10,152 bases of DNA, taken from contig JAIRMT010000043.1 in the NCBI GenBank assembly GCA_031258505.1, positions 1-10,152 on the forward strand. The letters run 5' to 3'. Source of the DNA: Treponema sp. (GTDB lineage Bacteria > Spirochaetota > Spirochaetia > Treponematales > Breznakiellaceae). Made by a program: the position numbers and the translations under genes. Numbering within the stretch: position 1 is the stretch's first letter; each line of letters begins with the position of its first letter. Positions 1 through 7,352 of the stretch are shown here, one piece after another. The notes under the pieces were generated by a model that was given only the letters and a program-made list of their open reading frames with translations, was not told the DNA's origin and did not search any database.

Positions 1-230
1 CGGGGACATTGTTATCGGTTTCGGAGCGTGCTGAGAAGCGAGCTATTGCGGAACGGGACAAGTTCTGGGCTCCGAAACTTGAGGCGGAGCGGAAGCAGGC
101 TGAAGAGAAACAGAAGCAGGCTAATATTAAGCTGGTACGGAAGCTCTGCATTGAGGGATGGCAGGACATCAAGATAGCGGAAACGCTGGAGCTGGATATT
201 GAAACAGTTCGCTTATACGCCGCTTTATAA
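1..230 (+). CDS. C-terminal part of a hypothetical protein, possibly Rpn/PD-(D/E)XK nuclease-transposase family (5' end outside window)
   Basis: The reading frame (codons from base 3) is open from the window edge to a TAA at 228-230, so this is the 3' end of a longer gene. An in-window TTG at 9 is unlikely to be the true start. The visible 75 or so residues begin with a highly charged Lys/Glu/Ala-rich helix (for example KLEAERKQAEEKQKQA), probably coiled coil. They end with a short helix-turn-helix-like segment, LCIEGWQDIKIAETLELDI followed by ETVRLYAAL. This arrangement, a charged helix and then 'gain-of-turn' wording of the type GxxxxxIAxxLxLxxExV, is common at the C-terminus of Rpn-type recombination-promoting nuclease/transposase proteins, which are abundant in treponemes. 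The catalytic domain is not in view, so the family is an inference. It could equally be another DNA-binding protein. Confidence 0.5.
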   Translation, partial: GTLLSVSERAEKRAIAERDKFWAPKLEAERKQAEEKQKQANIKLVRKLCIEGWQDIKIAETLELDIETVRLYAAL

Positions 231-278
231 TAAGCGTGGCGGGATCATTAATACGCTGTACTTATCAAGGATGCTTGA

Positions 279-307
279 TTGACAAAGGAACATTCTCCAA
301 CTAGATT
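279..307 (+). promoter_or_regulatory. sigma70-type promoter for the LysM/transglycosylase operon
   Basis: A perfect -35 hexamer TTGACA lies at 279-284. It is followed by a 17-bp spacer and a -10 hexamer TAGATT at 302-307 (4 of 6 matches to TATAAT). Spacing is optimal. Transcription would be expected to start about 6-8 bases downstream, at roughly 313-315, which coincides with the ATG at 314. The AAAGGA at 284-289 is 24 bases from the ATG, too far to act as a ribosome binding site, and would lie inside the promoter. Assignment is by eye. Confidence 0.6.
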
Positions 308-313
308 TGTTTT

Positions 314-1396
314 ATGATGTCGGCAATTGGTATTAAAATCGCTAATGGTGAGTTTTACTCGATTCTGGAAGAGAACGCGCCTGTTAAAAAGCGGCTTGTA
401 CTCACCACGGCGCATGATAATCAGCAAAGTGTCCATATTAATCTGTATAAAAGTGAAACTGCGACCATGCAGAACGCTCTACATATTGGTAGTCTCCTTA
501 TCGATCATCTCAAACCTGCCCCCAAGGGGGAACCGTCGATAGAAATTATCATTACATCCAATGGGTACGGGGAAATCGCGGCGGACGTTGTTGACCTTGA
601 TTCAGCGTCGGAGACATGCCACTTGCAGGTGTCGCTGAACACGCCGGCGGATTCGTCGCTAGACATGGACGCTGATTTTGAAGTTGCAGATGTAATGCCA
701 GACCTTACCCCACCGGCGGGTCTATACGTTTCCGAAATGGAAAAGAAATTCCCATGGCTCATTGTGCTCGGTTCACTCATTGGCCTGCTTATTATACTTT
801 TTTTGCTCTGGTTTTTTTTATTACGAGAGAAAGGCAACAGAGAAACGCCGCCAGACGTACTCAGCGCAGTGGAATTGCCTCAGCCTGAGCCGACGCCCTC
901 CCCGCCGCTTGTCGCCATTGCCCCGCCATCGCCGGTTCTGACACCTGAGCCGGCAACGACAGAGCCGGAACCAGTAGTCGAGTCGCAGTCGCTTGGCGCC
1001 AGTGTTGCTGAACCTGAACCAGCGGCAGAGTCAGAGCCGCTTGCCACTGATATTGCCGAGCCGGAACCGTTTATGCCGATAGAAGAAGTAACAGAGGAAC
1101 CAAAACAGACTGCGGCGGTCGTGCCGCTCATCGAAGCGCCGGTTCAAGCGCCTGAGCCGCCACTTGAAGAAGTTACCCGAAGTAGACCCGCGCCGCCGGT
1201 CGCTTCGTATAAGGTTCCAACCACCATTCCTCCCTCTGGCGCGCCGTATCGGATACGGTGGGGAGATACCCTTTGGGACATATCGGAGGCTTTTTATCGT
1301 AATCCCTGGCTGTATCCTCGTATTGTTCGATTTAATCGTATCCGTAACCCTGATCTCATTGTTTCAGGTACTACTATTCGTATTCCACCACGCTAA
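314..1396 (+). CDS. membrane protein: DnaK-like substrate-binding beta domain + transmembrane helix + Pro/Glu linker + LysM
   Basis: This is a 360-residue protein with four visible parts. Residues 4-108 resemble the beta-sandwich substrate-binding domain of Hsp70/DnaK: GIKIANGEFYSIL matches the DnaK 'GIETxGGxxxxLI' strand, TTAHDNQQSVHINLY matches 'STAxDNQxxVxIxVxQG', and LKPAPKGEPSIEI matches 'INPAPRGxPQIEV'. No Hsp70 ATPase domain is present. Residues 148-170 are a single hydrophobic helix. Residues 175-308 are Pro/Glu/Ala-rich and presumably span the periplasm. Residues 312-358 form a LysM peptidoglycan-binding domain (YRIRWGDTLWDISEAFYRNP to GTTIRIPPR). There is no signal peptide, so the likely topology is N-terminus inside, LysM outside; charge flanks do not decide it. 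Start: an in-frame stop at 302-304 leaves only ATG 314 or ATG 317, and no Shine-Dalgarno precedes them. The downstream transglycosylase overlaps its 3' end, implying co-expression. The LysM call is firm; the DnaK-like call rests on motif order and spacing. Confidence 0.9.
   Translation: MMSAIGIKIANGEFYSILEENAPVKKRLVLTTAHDNQQSVHINLYKSETATMQNALHIGSLLIDHLKPAPKGEPSIEIIITSNGYGEIAADVVDLDSASETCHLQVSLNTPADSSLDMDADFEVADVMPDLTPPAGLYVSEMEKKFPWLIVLGSLIGLLIILFLLWFFLLREKGNRETPPDVLSAVELPQPEPTPSPPLVAIAPPSPVLTPEPATTEPEPVVESQSLGASVAEPEPAAESEPLATDIAEPEPFMPIEEVTEEPKQTAAVVPLIEAPVQAPEPPLEEVTRSRPAPPVASYKVPTTIPPSGAPYRIRWGDTLWDISEAFYRNPWLYPRIVRFNRIRNPDLIVSGTTIRIPPR
962..1057 (+). repeat. 48-nt in-frame tandem duplication in the Pro/Glu linker
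   Basis: Two consecutive 16-codon units encode EPEPVVESQSLGASVA (residues 217-232) and EPEPAAESEPLATDIA (233-248), followed by a third EPEP start. The copies have diverged at the DNA level, so the duplication is not recent. It lengthens the linker between the membrane helix and the LysM domain in a whole number of codons. Confidence 0.7.
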
Positions 1397-3464
1397 GACG
1401 CGGTTTCTCCTGCTGCTCCTGCTCTGTGTTGTTCTCTCCTGCAAGAGCGAGGAACGGGCAGATATCCCGTCTCCACAGTTCTCGGCGGCTTTTTATGAGG
1501 CGCTTCTTATACGTTCACATATAATCAATGGCACTGAAGCGGATGTACGGGAACTGTTCGAGACCAGCCTCAAAAGCGCTTCCCCCCGAATACGCGAAGA
1601 AGCCGCCCGTGAGCTTATTCCAATAGTCTTGCGGGATAAGGAAACCAACATTCGTGTTGCCAACATAGAGCCTGATCTGTATGGGGCAATACTGTACACC
1701 AGAAACCGCTGGAAGGAGACACTGCAAGTCCTCAAAGACGCTGATTCCTCTTGGTCAAAGGCACTGAGCGCCGTAGCTCAGTACCGTGAAGAGGAACACA
1801 AAGACGCGCTTGTTGATCTACTCATGGATGCTCCGATTGATAGCGCCTATGTATGGGCGCTGGAAACGATTGAGGCAGAGAATATCCCCTTGTCTGAGCT
1901 TGAGCTTGCCGCCATATACGGCCGTCGCGCCGCTGCCCGTTCCAGCTTTAGCGAGGCGTTGAAACATTTTCACGTTCTGATCGTACAAAACCCCCGGCTC
2001 TTCTGGCGCTATCCAGCCCTGTTGAATGATTTGGGACGCAGTTTCCAGTACAGCTCCATACCCGAAGGCGTAACAATCCTGCTTCAGTGGGAAAGCCTGC
2101 TTCAATCTGAGGCAGTGTCTGAATCCCTCCTTGACGTTCCCACACTCCGTTACCGACTCCGCTACTTTCTGGGGCGACTTGAACGACAACGCGCGCATTA
2201 TGAGGAGGCGGAGGATTACTTTCGGGCTGCGCTTCTGCTTGCGCCGGATGCGGAGCAGGAGGACGCCTGTATTTGGTATATCCTTAACATGGCGCTGACG
2301 AACAAGCCGGAAACCCTGGCCACGCTTCTCACGCTCTATCAGCGACGCTGGCATGACGACGCTTACTTTGAAGACATCCTGTCTCCCTACTGCCGCTATC
2401 TCACGGCGACTAGGCAATGGACAATCATGCTTGAGACGTTTTTGCGTATCCGCAATGGCAGCGACCGGGCGCTCGTTGCTCAGTACGCCTATATTTTGGG
2501 ACGAGTGCTTGACGAAGGTTTTCTGACTATAAAAGATGCCGCGCCAGCCTTGAGCGCCTTGAACTTGGGCGCAGAAACCACAGCAGACGCGCTGAAACAG
2601 GCATTTTACCGAATCGCCTTTGAGGAATCTCAGGCGTCGTTGTATTACCGCACTTTAAGCGCCTCCCGTCTGGGTCTTGCTTTGGAGCTTGCCCTGGCGC
2701 AAGACGTGGCAACTGAAGCTGCCATGAGCGAAGAGTTTCAGTTCCTTATAGGCTTCTTTGATGCCGGAGCAGGCTCGCTCGTGCTGCCTTATCTGAATCG
2801 CCTGCGGGATACGCTGTCCATTGCCGAGCTTCGACGCATAGCTGAGGCATTCGCGGCTGATGAGCAGTGGATCGAGTCTATCAGGATCGCCGGCTTCTAT
2901 ATGAACCGGCAGGATTATGTGATGAGCCGCGCAGACATGGAACTCTATTACCCGCGCTCATTCAAGGACATCATTGAGGACCGCGCCCTCGACCTCAGCC
3001 TTCCGCCTCAGCTACTCTATGGCCTCATCCGCACAGAGAGCGCTTTTGACGCAAACATCGCTTCCTACGCCGGAGCAATCGGCCTTACCCAGCTTATGCC
3101 CGCAACCGCGCTGGAAGAGGCGCGGCGCATTGCCAGAAACGGCGGGCCAAACTATGTAGAGAACGGCAAGGTGAACGCCCGCGATCCAGTTGCCAATGTA
3201 CACATCGGCGCGTCATACCTCAGTTCCCTGATAAAGAGCATGGGCAATCCAATGCTGGCCTTACTTGGTTACAACGGAGGCCCAACACGGGTGAGACGTC
3301 TGCGTAATGCTGAACCAGCTCTGCCCATAGACCTGTTTCTGGAGACCATTTCGATAAACGAAACCCGCAACTATGGAAAACGGGTAAGCGCTGCCGCAGC
3401 GATGTATGGCTACTTGTATTTTAATTTGAGTATGACAGCTGTTGTTGCCGATATGTTTAGGTAA
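1359..3464 (+). CDS. lipoprotein lytic transglycosylase, Slt70-like (SLT domain)
   Basis: This enzyme cleaves the MurNAc-GlcNAc bond of peptidoglycan with formation of a 1,6-anhydro product. The C-terminal catalytic domain (about residues 545-690, numbered from TTG 1359) has every family motif: catalytic Glu560 in RTESAFD, GLTQLMPAT at 575-583, GYNGGP at 637-642, and ETRNYGKRV at 668-676. Residues about 40-530 are helical and rich in TPR-like pairs (for example RAHYEEAEDYFRAALLLAPD), comparable to the superhelical ring of Slt70. The N-terminus has K13/R15, a Leu-rich core and a lipobox VVLSC with Cys28, so the product is probably an envelope lipoprotein. Start: no ATG exists near the signal peptide. 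TTG 1359 is the nearest canonical start but lacks a Shine-Dalgarno; TTG 1323 and a non-canonical start nearer 1395 are alternatives. The frame is open back to 1164, but that extension overlaps LysM coding and would bury the signal peptide. Overlap with the upstream gene is 38 nt, suggesting coupled translation. Confidence 0.93.
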   Translation: MFQVLLFVFHHAKTRFLLLLLLCVVLSCKSEERADIPSPQFSAAFYEALLIRSHIINGTEADVRELFETSLKSASPRIREEAARELIPIVLRDKETNIRVANIEPDLYGAILYTRNRWKETLQVLKDADSSWSKALSAVAQYREEEHKDALVDLLMDAPIDSAYVWALETIEAENIPLSELELAAIYGRRAAARSSFSEALKHFHVLIVQNPRLFWRYPALLNDLGRSFQYSSIPEGVTILLQWESLLQSEAVSESLLDVPTLRYRLRYFLGRLERQRAHYEEAEDYFRAALLLAPDAEQEDACIWYILNMALTNKPETLATLLTLYQRRWHDDAYFEDILSPYCRYLTATRQWTIMLETFLRIRNGSDRALVAQYAYILGRVLDEGFLTIKDAAPALSALNLGAETTADALKQAFYRIAFEESQASLYYRTLSASRLGLALELALAQDVATEAAMSEEFQFLIGFFDAGAGSLVLPYLNRLRDTLSIAELRRIAEAFAADEQWIESIRIAGFYMNRQDYVMSRADMELYYPRSFKDIIEDRALDLSLPPQLLYGLIRTESAFDANIASYAGAIGLTQLMPATALEEARRIARNGGPNYVENGKVNARDPVANVHIGASYLSSLIKSMGNPMLALLGYNGGPTRVRRLRNAEPALPIDLFLETISINETRNYGKRVSAAAAMYGYLYFNLSMTAVVADMFR

Positions 3465-3483
3465 GATGTTATAAAAACATATA

Positions 3484-3495
3484 TGAGAATTCTCA
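3484..3495. promoter_or_regulatory. 12-bp perfect palindrome upstream of ftsK
   Basis: TGAGAATTCTCA is a perfect 12-bp inverted repeat in the 67-bp gap between the transglycosylase stop and the ftsK start. It lies in an AT-rich stretch that also has ATGTT-N5-AACAT (3467-3481) just upstream. It could be a repressor site, or chance. No clear promoter hexamers can be assigned here, so ftsK may be read from upstream. Confidence 0.3.
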
Positions 3496-3520
3496 AATTT
3501 GATTACAAGTTATGTTCTGA

Positions 3521-3525
3521 TGAGG
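3521..3525 (+). promoter_or_regulatory. probable ribosome binding site that decides the ftsK start
   Basis: TGAGG ends six bases before GTG 3532, a good Shine-Dalgarno spacing. The in-frame ATG at 3520 overlaps this motif and has no ribosome binding site of its own, and neither does TTG 3499. GTG 3532 is therefore preferred. Confidence 0.5.
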
Positions 3526-3531
3526 TTATCC

Positions 3532-5760
3532 GTGTATTTGAAAGAAGTTTTCACGCAAGAGGTATCCAAATTTCGTCTTATCGCTATCATCGCCGGCGGG
3601 ATACTGGGATTTCTTTCTATTATACTGGGAGTTTCTATCACCGGCGCGCTCTTTGGCGCGGAGGGCTTTCTGTTCGGGATAGGAAGCTTTCTGGTGAATG
3701 CCTACGGAGTGCTTTCCTTTGCAATTCCAGCCTACATTTTCTTTGCTGCCTTCATCCTTGCCGAACCGGTCTATCGTCCCCAGCGTATTTTTATACTTAA
3801 CGCGGTACTCGTCCCTTTTCTGACACTCGCCATTGGTTTTGTGTTTATCCGCGACTTTGACAGTTTCTCATTCAGTATCCCCTTACTCCGCTCACTGGGC
3901 AGGTCAGGCTTTAGCTTTTTTATCGTTTTGCTAACTGCGGCTGAGGGCATAGCGATCACGCTGTTCATAAGTATGTTGTTTCCCCGTGAGTATGAAAGAC
4001 GGGAATACATCAGACACCTCAGCGAAGATGATCCTTTGCCGTCCAGAAAAAAAGGCGCGCCGATTCAGCGTCCCTCGTCATGGCGAATGCCGAAAGCGCC
4101 GCTTCACCTGGGCAAGCCGCCCACTATACTGCTCTTGCCGTTTAATCAGCCGGAATCAGAACCAGAAGAAGCGCCCGCAGAAATCCATCTTGAAGCGCCG
4201 CCGCCAGAGCCTGTCGTGAAAGAATTCCGGCTTCCTGAGTTAAAACCTCTCTCCACAGCTCAAGTTATAGAAGAGTTTACGGCCGTGCGGAAAACGTGGG
4301 AACCTGTCGTGCCACCGGCGGAGCCCAAACCAAAGCCGGTGAAAACAATCTGGCCGCCATATCAGGTACCGGTCAGCGGTATTCTGAATGAGCGCACTGA
4401 CGCCGACGACGTTGTTGATACGGATGTGAAAAATGAGGGACGGATTCTGGAAGAAACGCTCAGGGAGTTCAACATTCAGGCTGAGGTTACGAATATACGA
4501 AAAGGACCGGCTATAACCATGTTTGAGATACTGCCCGCGCCAGGAGTAAAGCTGACTAAGATTGCTGGTTTGCAGGACAACTTCGCGCTCAGGTTAGCCG
4601 CTGTCTCGGTGCGTGTCGTGGCGCCCATTCCGGGGAAACATGCGGTGGGTATTGAAGTACCCAATGCCAAACGAAGCGTGGTTGCCTTTGCCGAGCTTAT
4701 CGAAGCTGAACTTGGGCAAAACAAACCCCAGGCAGAAGTTCCCGTGATACTCGGTAAAGACATAAGCGGCGAATCGCAAACCATTGACCTCACCCAGACT
4801 CCACACCTCCTCATCGCTGGCTCAACCGGTTCTGGCAAGTCTGTCTGCGTGAACGCCATGATCCTCTCGATACTCTATCTTTGCACTCCCGCTCAATGCA
4901 AACTCATCCTGATTGACCCTAAGATCGTGGAACTCAAGCTCTACAACGGCATTCCCCACCTTTTGACGCCGGTGATTACCGAACCGACCAAAGCGTTTCA
5001 GGCCCTGCAATACTGCATCTCGGAAATGGAACGACGTTATGCTAACCTTGAGGCCCTGAGTGTACGGGATATCAAAACGTATAACAAGCGCATTAAAGAA
5101 CGCGAACTTGGCGCAGAACCCATGCCGTATATCGTGGTAATAATCGACGAGTTCGCCGACCTTATGGCCACCAGCGGGAAGGAACTGGAAGCGATTGTAG
5201 CGCGTCTCACAGCTATGAGCCGCGCTGTGGGCATTCATCTTGTGCTGGCGACTCAGCGCCCCTCGGTTGATGTGATCACGGGTCTCATCAAGTCAAACAT
5301 CCCCAGCCGCATTGCCTTCATGGTGGCAAGCAACATGGACAGCCGCATCATCCTTGACAAAATCGGCGCTGAAAAGCTGCTGGGCAAGGGCGATATGCTT
5401 TACAAAAGCGCCGACATTCCCTTTCCTATCCGTATTCAGGGCGCTTTTGTTTCAGATGAAGAGATTGAGCGGGTCGTGGAACACGTTAAAACACTGGGCG
5501 AGCCAGCCTATATCGATAACGAAATGTTCTATAATGAGGATGATTCAGGTTCCCTGCCCTATTCCGGCTGGGAAGACCCGCTTTATGGACAGGCGTTAGA
5601 AATCGTTAAACAACAGGGCAAGTTAAGTGTCAGTTCTCTTCAGCACAAGCTCAAAATCAAATACAACAGAGCTGCGCGACTCGTAGAAGAAATGGAAGAA
5701 CGCGGGGTACTTGGTCCGGCGCGGGGTTCCAGACCGCGAGAAGTGTTAAAAGAAGTGTAG
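3532..5760 (+). CDS. ftsK: DNA translocase FtsK/SpoIIIE
   Basis: This septum-associated hexameric motor pumps chromosomal DNA during division. The protein is 742 residues from GTG 3532, a compact FtsK/SpoIIIE size. The first ~160 residues contain about four hydrophobic segments (beginning LIAIIAGGILGFLSIILGV). A Pro/Glu-rich linker follows (about 200-275), then the alpha/beta motor domain: Walker A GSTGSGKS at 430-437, Walker B VVIIDEFADL with D539 and E540, and the conserved ATQRPSVDVITGLIKSNIP. Residues about 684-742 form the winged-helix gamma domain (ALEIVKQQGKLSVSSLQHKL, then the VEEMEERGVLGP segment), which reads polar DNA sequences. All catalytic residues are present. The next gene begins 12 bases after the stop, so the two are probably co-transcribed. 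ATG 3520 is the alternative start and changes only four residues. Confidence 0.97.
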   Translation: MYLKEVFTQEVSKFRLIAIIAGGILGFLSIILGVSITGALFGAEGFLFGIGSFLVNAYGVLSFAIPAYIFFAAFILAEPVYRPQRIFILNAVLVPFLTLAIGFVFIRDFDSFSFSIPLLRSLGRSGFSFFIVLLTAAEGIAITLFISMLFPREYERREYIRHLSEDDPLPSRKKGAPIQRPSSWRMPKAPLHLGKPPTILLLPFNQPESEPEEAPAEIHLEAPPPEPVVKEFRLPELKPLSTAQVIEEFTAVRKTWEPVVPPAEPKPKPVKTIWPPYQVPVSGILNERTDADDVVDTDVKNEGRILEETLREFNIQAEVTNIRKGPAITMFEILPAPGVKLTKIAGLQDNFALRLAAVSVRVVAPIPGKHAVGIEVPNAKRSVVAFAELIEAELGQNKPQAEVPVILGKDISGESQTIDLTQTPHLLIAGSTGSGKSVCVNAMILSILYLCTPAQCKLILIDPKIVELKLYNGIPHLLTPVITEPTKAFQALQYCISEMERRYANLEALSVRDIKTYNKRIKERELGAEPMPYIVVIIDEFADLMATSGKELEAIVARLTAMSRAVGIHLVLATQRPSVDVITGLIKSNIPSRIAFMVASNMDSRIILDKIGAEKLLGKGDMLYKSADIPFPIRIQGAFVSDEEIERVVEHVKTLGEPAYIDNEMFYNEDDSGSLPYSGWEDPLYGQALEIVKQQGKLSVSSLQHKLKIKYNRAARLVEEMEERGVLGPARGSRPREVLKEV

Positions 5761-5765
5761 GGGAG
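5759..5765 (+). promoter_or_regulatory. strong ribosome binding site of the histidine kinase gene
   Basis: AGGGGAG overlaps the last bases of the ftsK stop codon and lies seven bases before ATG 5773. It fixes the kinase start and shows that canonical Shine-Dalgarno sites are used in this genome. Confidence 0.75.
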
Positions 5766-5772
5766 ACTTTTT

Positions 5773-7350
5773 ATGGTCTACCGTTCCGTATTACCAATAC
5801 TGCTTATTACTAGTTCACTTTTATGCTGCGTCAAACAGACGCCAGAGCAAACCACAGTCGCCGCGCCTGTAGATGTAGAACCAGACCCGACTACAGTCCT
5901 TGTTGTTTCTCCCCCCAACTATCGAAACATCTCCGGCGTATTGCAGGAAGACCGCGACTCGGTTGACGGCTTCCGCACACGCGGCCGTGAGTTCATTCTG
6001 GGCATGAGTGCGCAAGAAGACAGCGCCATAAGCGGCTATGCCGCGTTGCTGTGCAAATGGCTTTCCTTTGTCTTTGAACTTCCCTTTACGCCGCGCTTTT
6101 ACGAAGCTGCTGCCCTTGTCGCCGGCCTTGAAGCCCATCAGATTGACTTCTCCGTAGAGCAAGGGCAGGGTAATCCGGCCTTCCCCGTGATAAGCACCGG
6201 CAATCCAGCCTTGTCGCCCATCATCAGGATAGCAGCTCTGGCTTTGGAACAAGGCGGAGCAGAACAGCTTGCTGAACTGCGTAACAAAGAGCCACATGAA
6301 TACCTTTTCAGCGAATCAAGCGACACGGAGCGCGCCCCTATAGTGGAGATGCCTGCCGCAGAGTCTGTAGAACCACTGAGCATTGAGCAAGAACCAGATG
6401 ATATAGACGCGATCCAAGCCCTTACCAACTTTTTGACCCAGTACAACCTCATCATCATCATACTCTTTTCTATAGTAGTCGTACTCATCATATTTGTTTT
6501 GCTTAACTCTATACATTATAAACAACTAAACAAACAACTGGAAACCACGATAAGCCAGCGTACTGAACAGCTTGAGATTCAGACCAAAATCGCCCAGGAC
6601 TGCGCGCATGAGCTTGAGATTCAGACCAAAGTCGCCCAGCTTGCCTCGCAGTCCAAGAGCGATTTCCTTGCCCGCATCAGCCATGAGATACGCGCGCCGC
6701 TCAACACCATCATGGGCATGACTAAAATCGCCCGCAAAACAAGTATGTCTCCCCAAACCCTTGCGTCGCTTGACCAAATAGCCACAGCTTCAACACAGTT
6801 ACAGGCAATTCTTAATGATGTACTTGATATGGCCAAGATTGAGTCCGGCAAATTCGTACTGGTACATGAGTCGTTTCTGCTCAGAACTACCATGCTAGAA
6901 GTGGCAAGTATCATCGCACCGCGCTGTCGCAGCAAGCAGATACACTTCCTGACCAATGTGCGTGAGCTTCCAGACATTGGTATACAGGGCGACAAGCTCC
7001 GACTCAAGCAGGTACTTATCAACCTGCTGGGTAACTCCGTGAAGTTTACGCCGGAACAGGGCAAGCTCGCACTCGTAGTCAAAATTGAGCAGGAAACCGA
7101 CAGGGACCTTACCATTATGTTCCGTGTTACGGACAGCGGTATTGGTATGAGCGAAGCGCAGATAGCGAAGATTTTCAGACCCTTTGAGCCTGCGGATACC
7201 TCCATTGCGACACATTCTGACGGCACTGGGCTTGCCATCAGCCAGAGCCTCGTAACTCAGATGGGCGGCCAGATCACGGTAAAGAGTAATCCGGGTAAAG
7301 GCTCGTCATTTAGTTTCACGATTACCTGCGAGAAGACAGAAGGCGCCTAA
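5773..7350 (+). CDS. sensor histidine kinase with truncated solute-binding-type sensor; probable lipoprotein signal peptide
   Basis: The 525-residue protein starts with a signal peptide ending in LLCC (Cys18/19), an atypical but spirochaete-compatible lipobox. The extracytoplasmic part spans about 20-222. Residues 88-127 (GYAALLCKWLSF to VAGLEAHQIDFS) resemble one lobe of a family-3 solute-binding domain. Residues 145-180 (NPALSPIIRIAALALEQGG, then AELRNKEPHEYLF) resemble the end of such a domain. The middle appears missing. A transmembrane helix (about 225-245) and a coiled coil (250-295) follow. HisKA has the phospho-accepting His304 in SHEIRAPLN. HATPase_c has the N-box NLLGNSVKF with N421, G1 DSGIGM (454-459), F-box IFRPFEP, and G2 GTGLAIS (484-490). 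The kinase core looks intact. It ends directly after the ATPase domain, and decayed receiver-like sequence lies downstream, so it was probably once a hybrid kinase. No response regulator gene is in the window; the ligand is unknown. Confidence 0.93.
   Translation: MVYRSVLPILLITSSLLCCVKQTPEQTTVAAPVDVEPDPTTVLVVSPPNYRNISGVLQEDRDSVDGFRTRGREFILGMSAQEDSAISGYAALLCKWLSFVFELPFTPRFYEAAALVAGLEAHQIDFSVEQGQGNPAFPVISTGNPALSPIIRIAALALEQGGAEQLAELRNKEPHEYLFSESSDTERAPIVEMPAAESVEPLSIEQEPDDIDAIQALTNFLTQYNLIIIILFSIVVVLIIFVLLNSIHYKQLNKQLETTISQRTEQLEIQTKIAQDCAHELEIQTKVAQLASQSKSDFLARISHEIRAPLNTIMGMTKIARKTSMSPQTLASLDQIATASTQLQAILNDVLDMAKIESGKFVLVHESFLLRTTMLEVASIIAPRCRSKQIHFLTNVRELPDIGIQGDKLRLKQVLINLLGNSVKFTPEQGKLALVVKIEQETDRDLTIMFRVTDSGIGMSEAQIAKIFRPFEPADTSIATHSDGTGLAISQSLVTQMGGQITVKSNPGKGSSFSFTITCEKTEGA
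6569..6639 (+). repeat. 29-nt direct repeat with 42-nt period in the kinase coiled coil
   Basis: Bases 6569-6597 and 6611-6639 are identical except for one base. They encode LEIQTKIAQ and LEIQTKVAQ, spaced 14 residues apart. Fourteen residues are two heptads, so the duplication preserves coiled-coil register between the membrane helix and HisKA. Confidence 0.85.
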
Positions 7351-7352
7351 AC

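Noticed and set aside
231..278. Terminator after the first partial gene
   Set aside because: Only a 4-bp GCGT/ACGC pairing with a long loop and no U-tract is visible.
1164..1358. N-terminal extension of the transglycosylase to ATG 1164
   Set aside because: It lies antiparallel to no evidence of its own: it overlaps LysM coding in another frame and would put about 65 residues before a typical lipoprotein signal peptide.
3483..3800. 105-residue frame starting at ATG 3483
   Set aside because: It overlaps the membrane-helix part of FtsK in a different frame and has no domain or ribosome binding site.
6621..7238. 205-residue minus-strand frame
   Set aside because: It is an antisense shadow of the HisKA/HATPase coding region, rich in Ser and Leu and without motifs.
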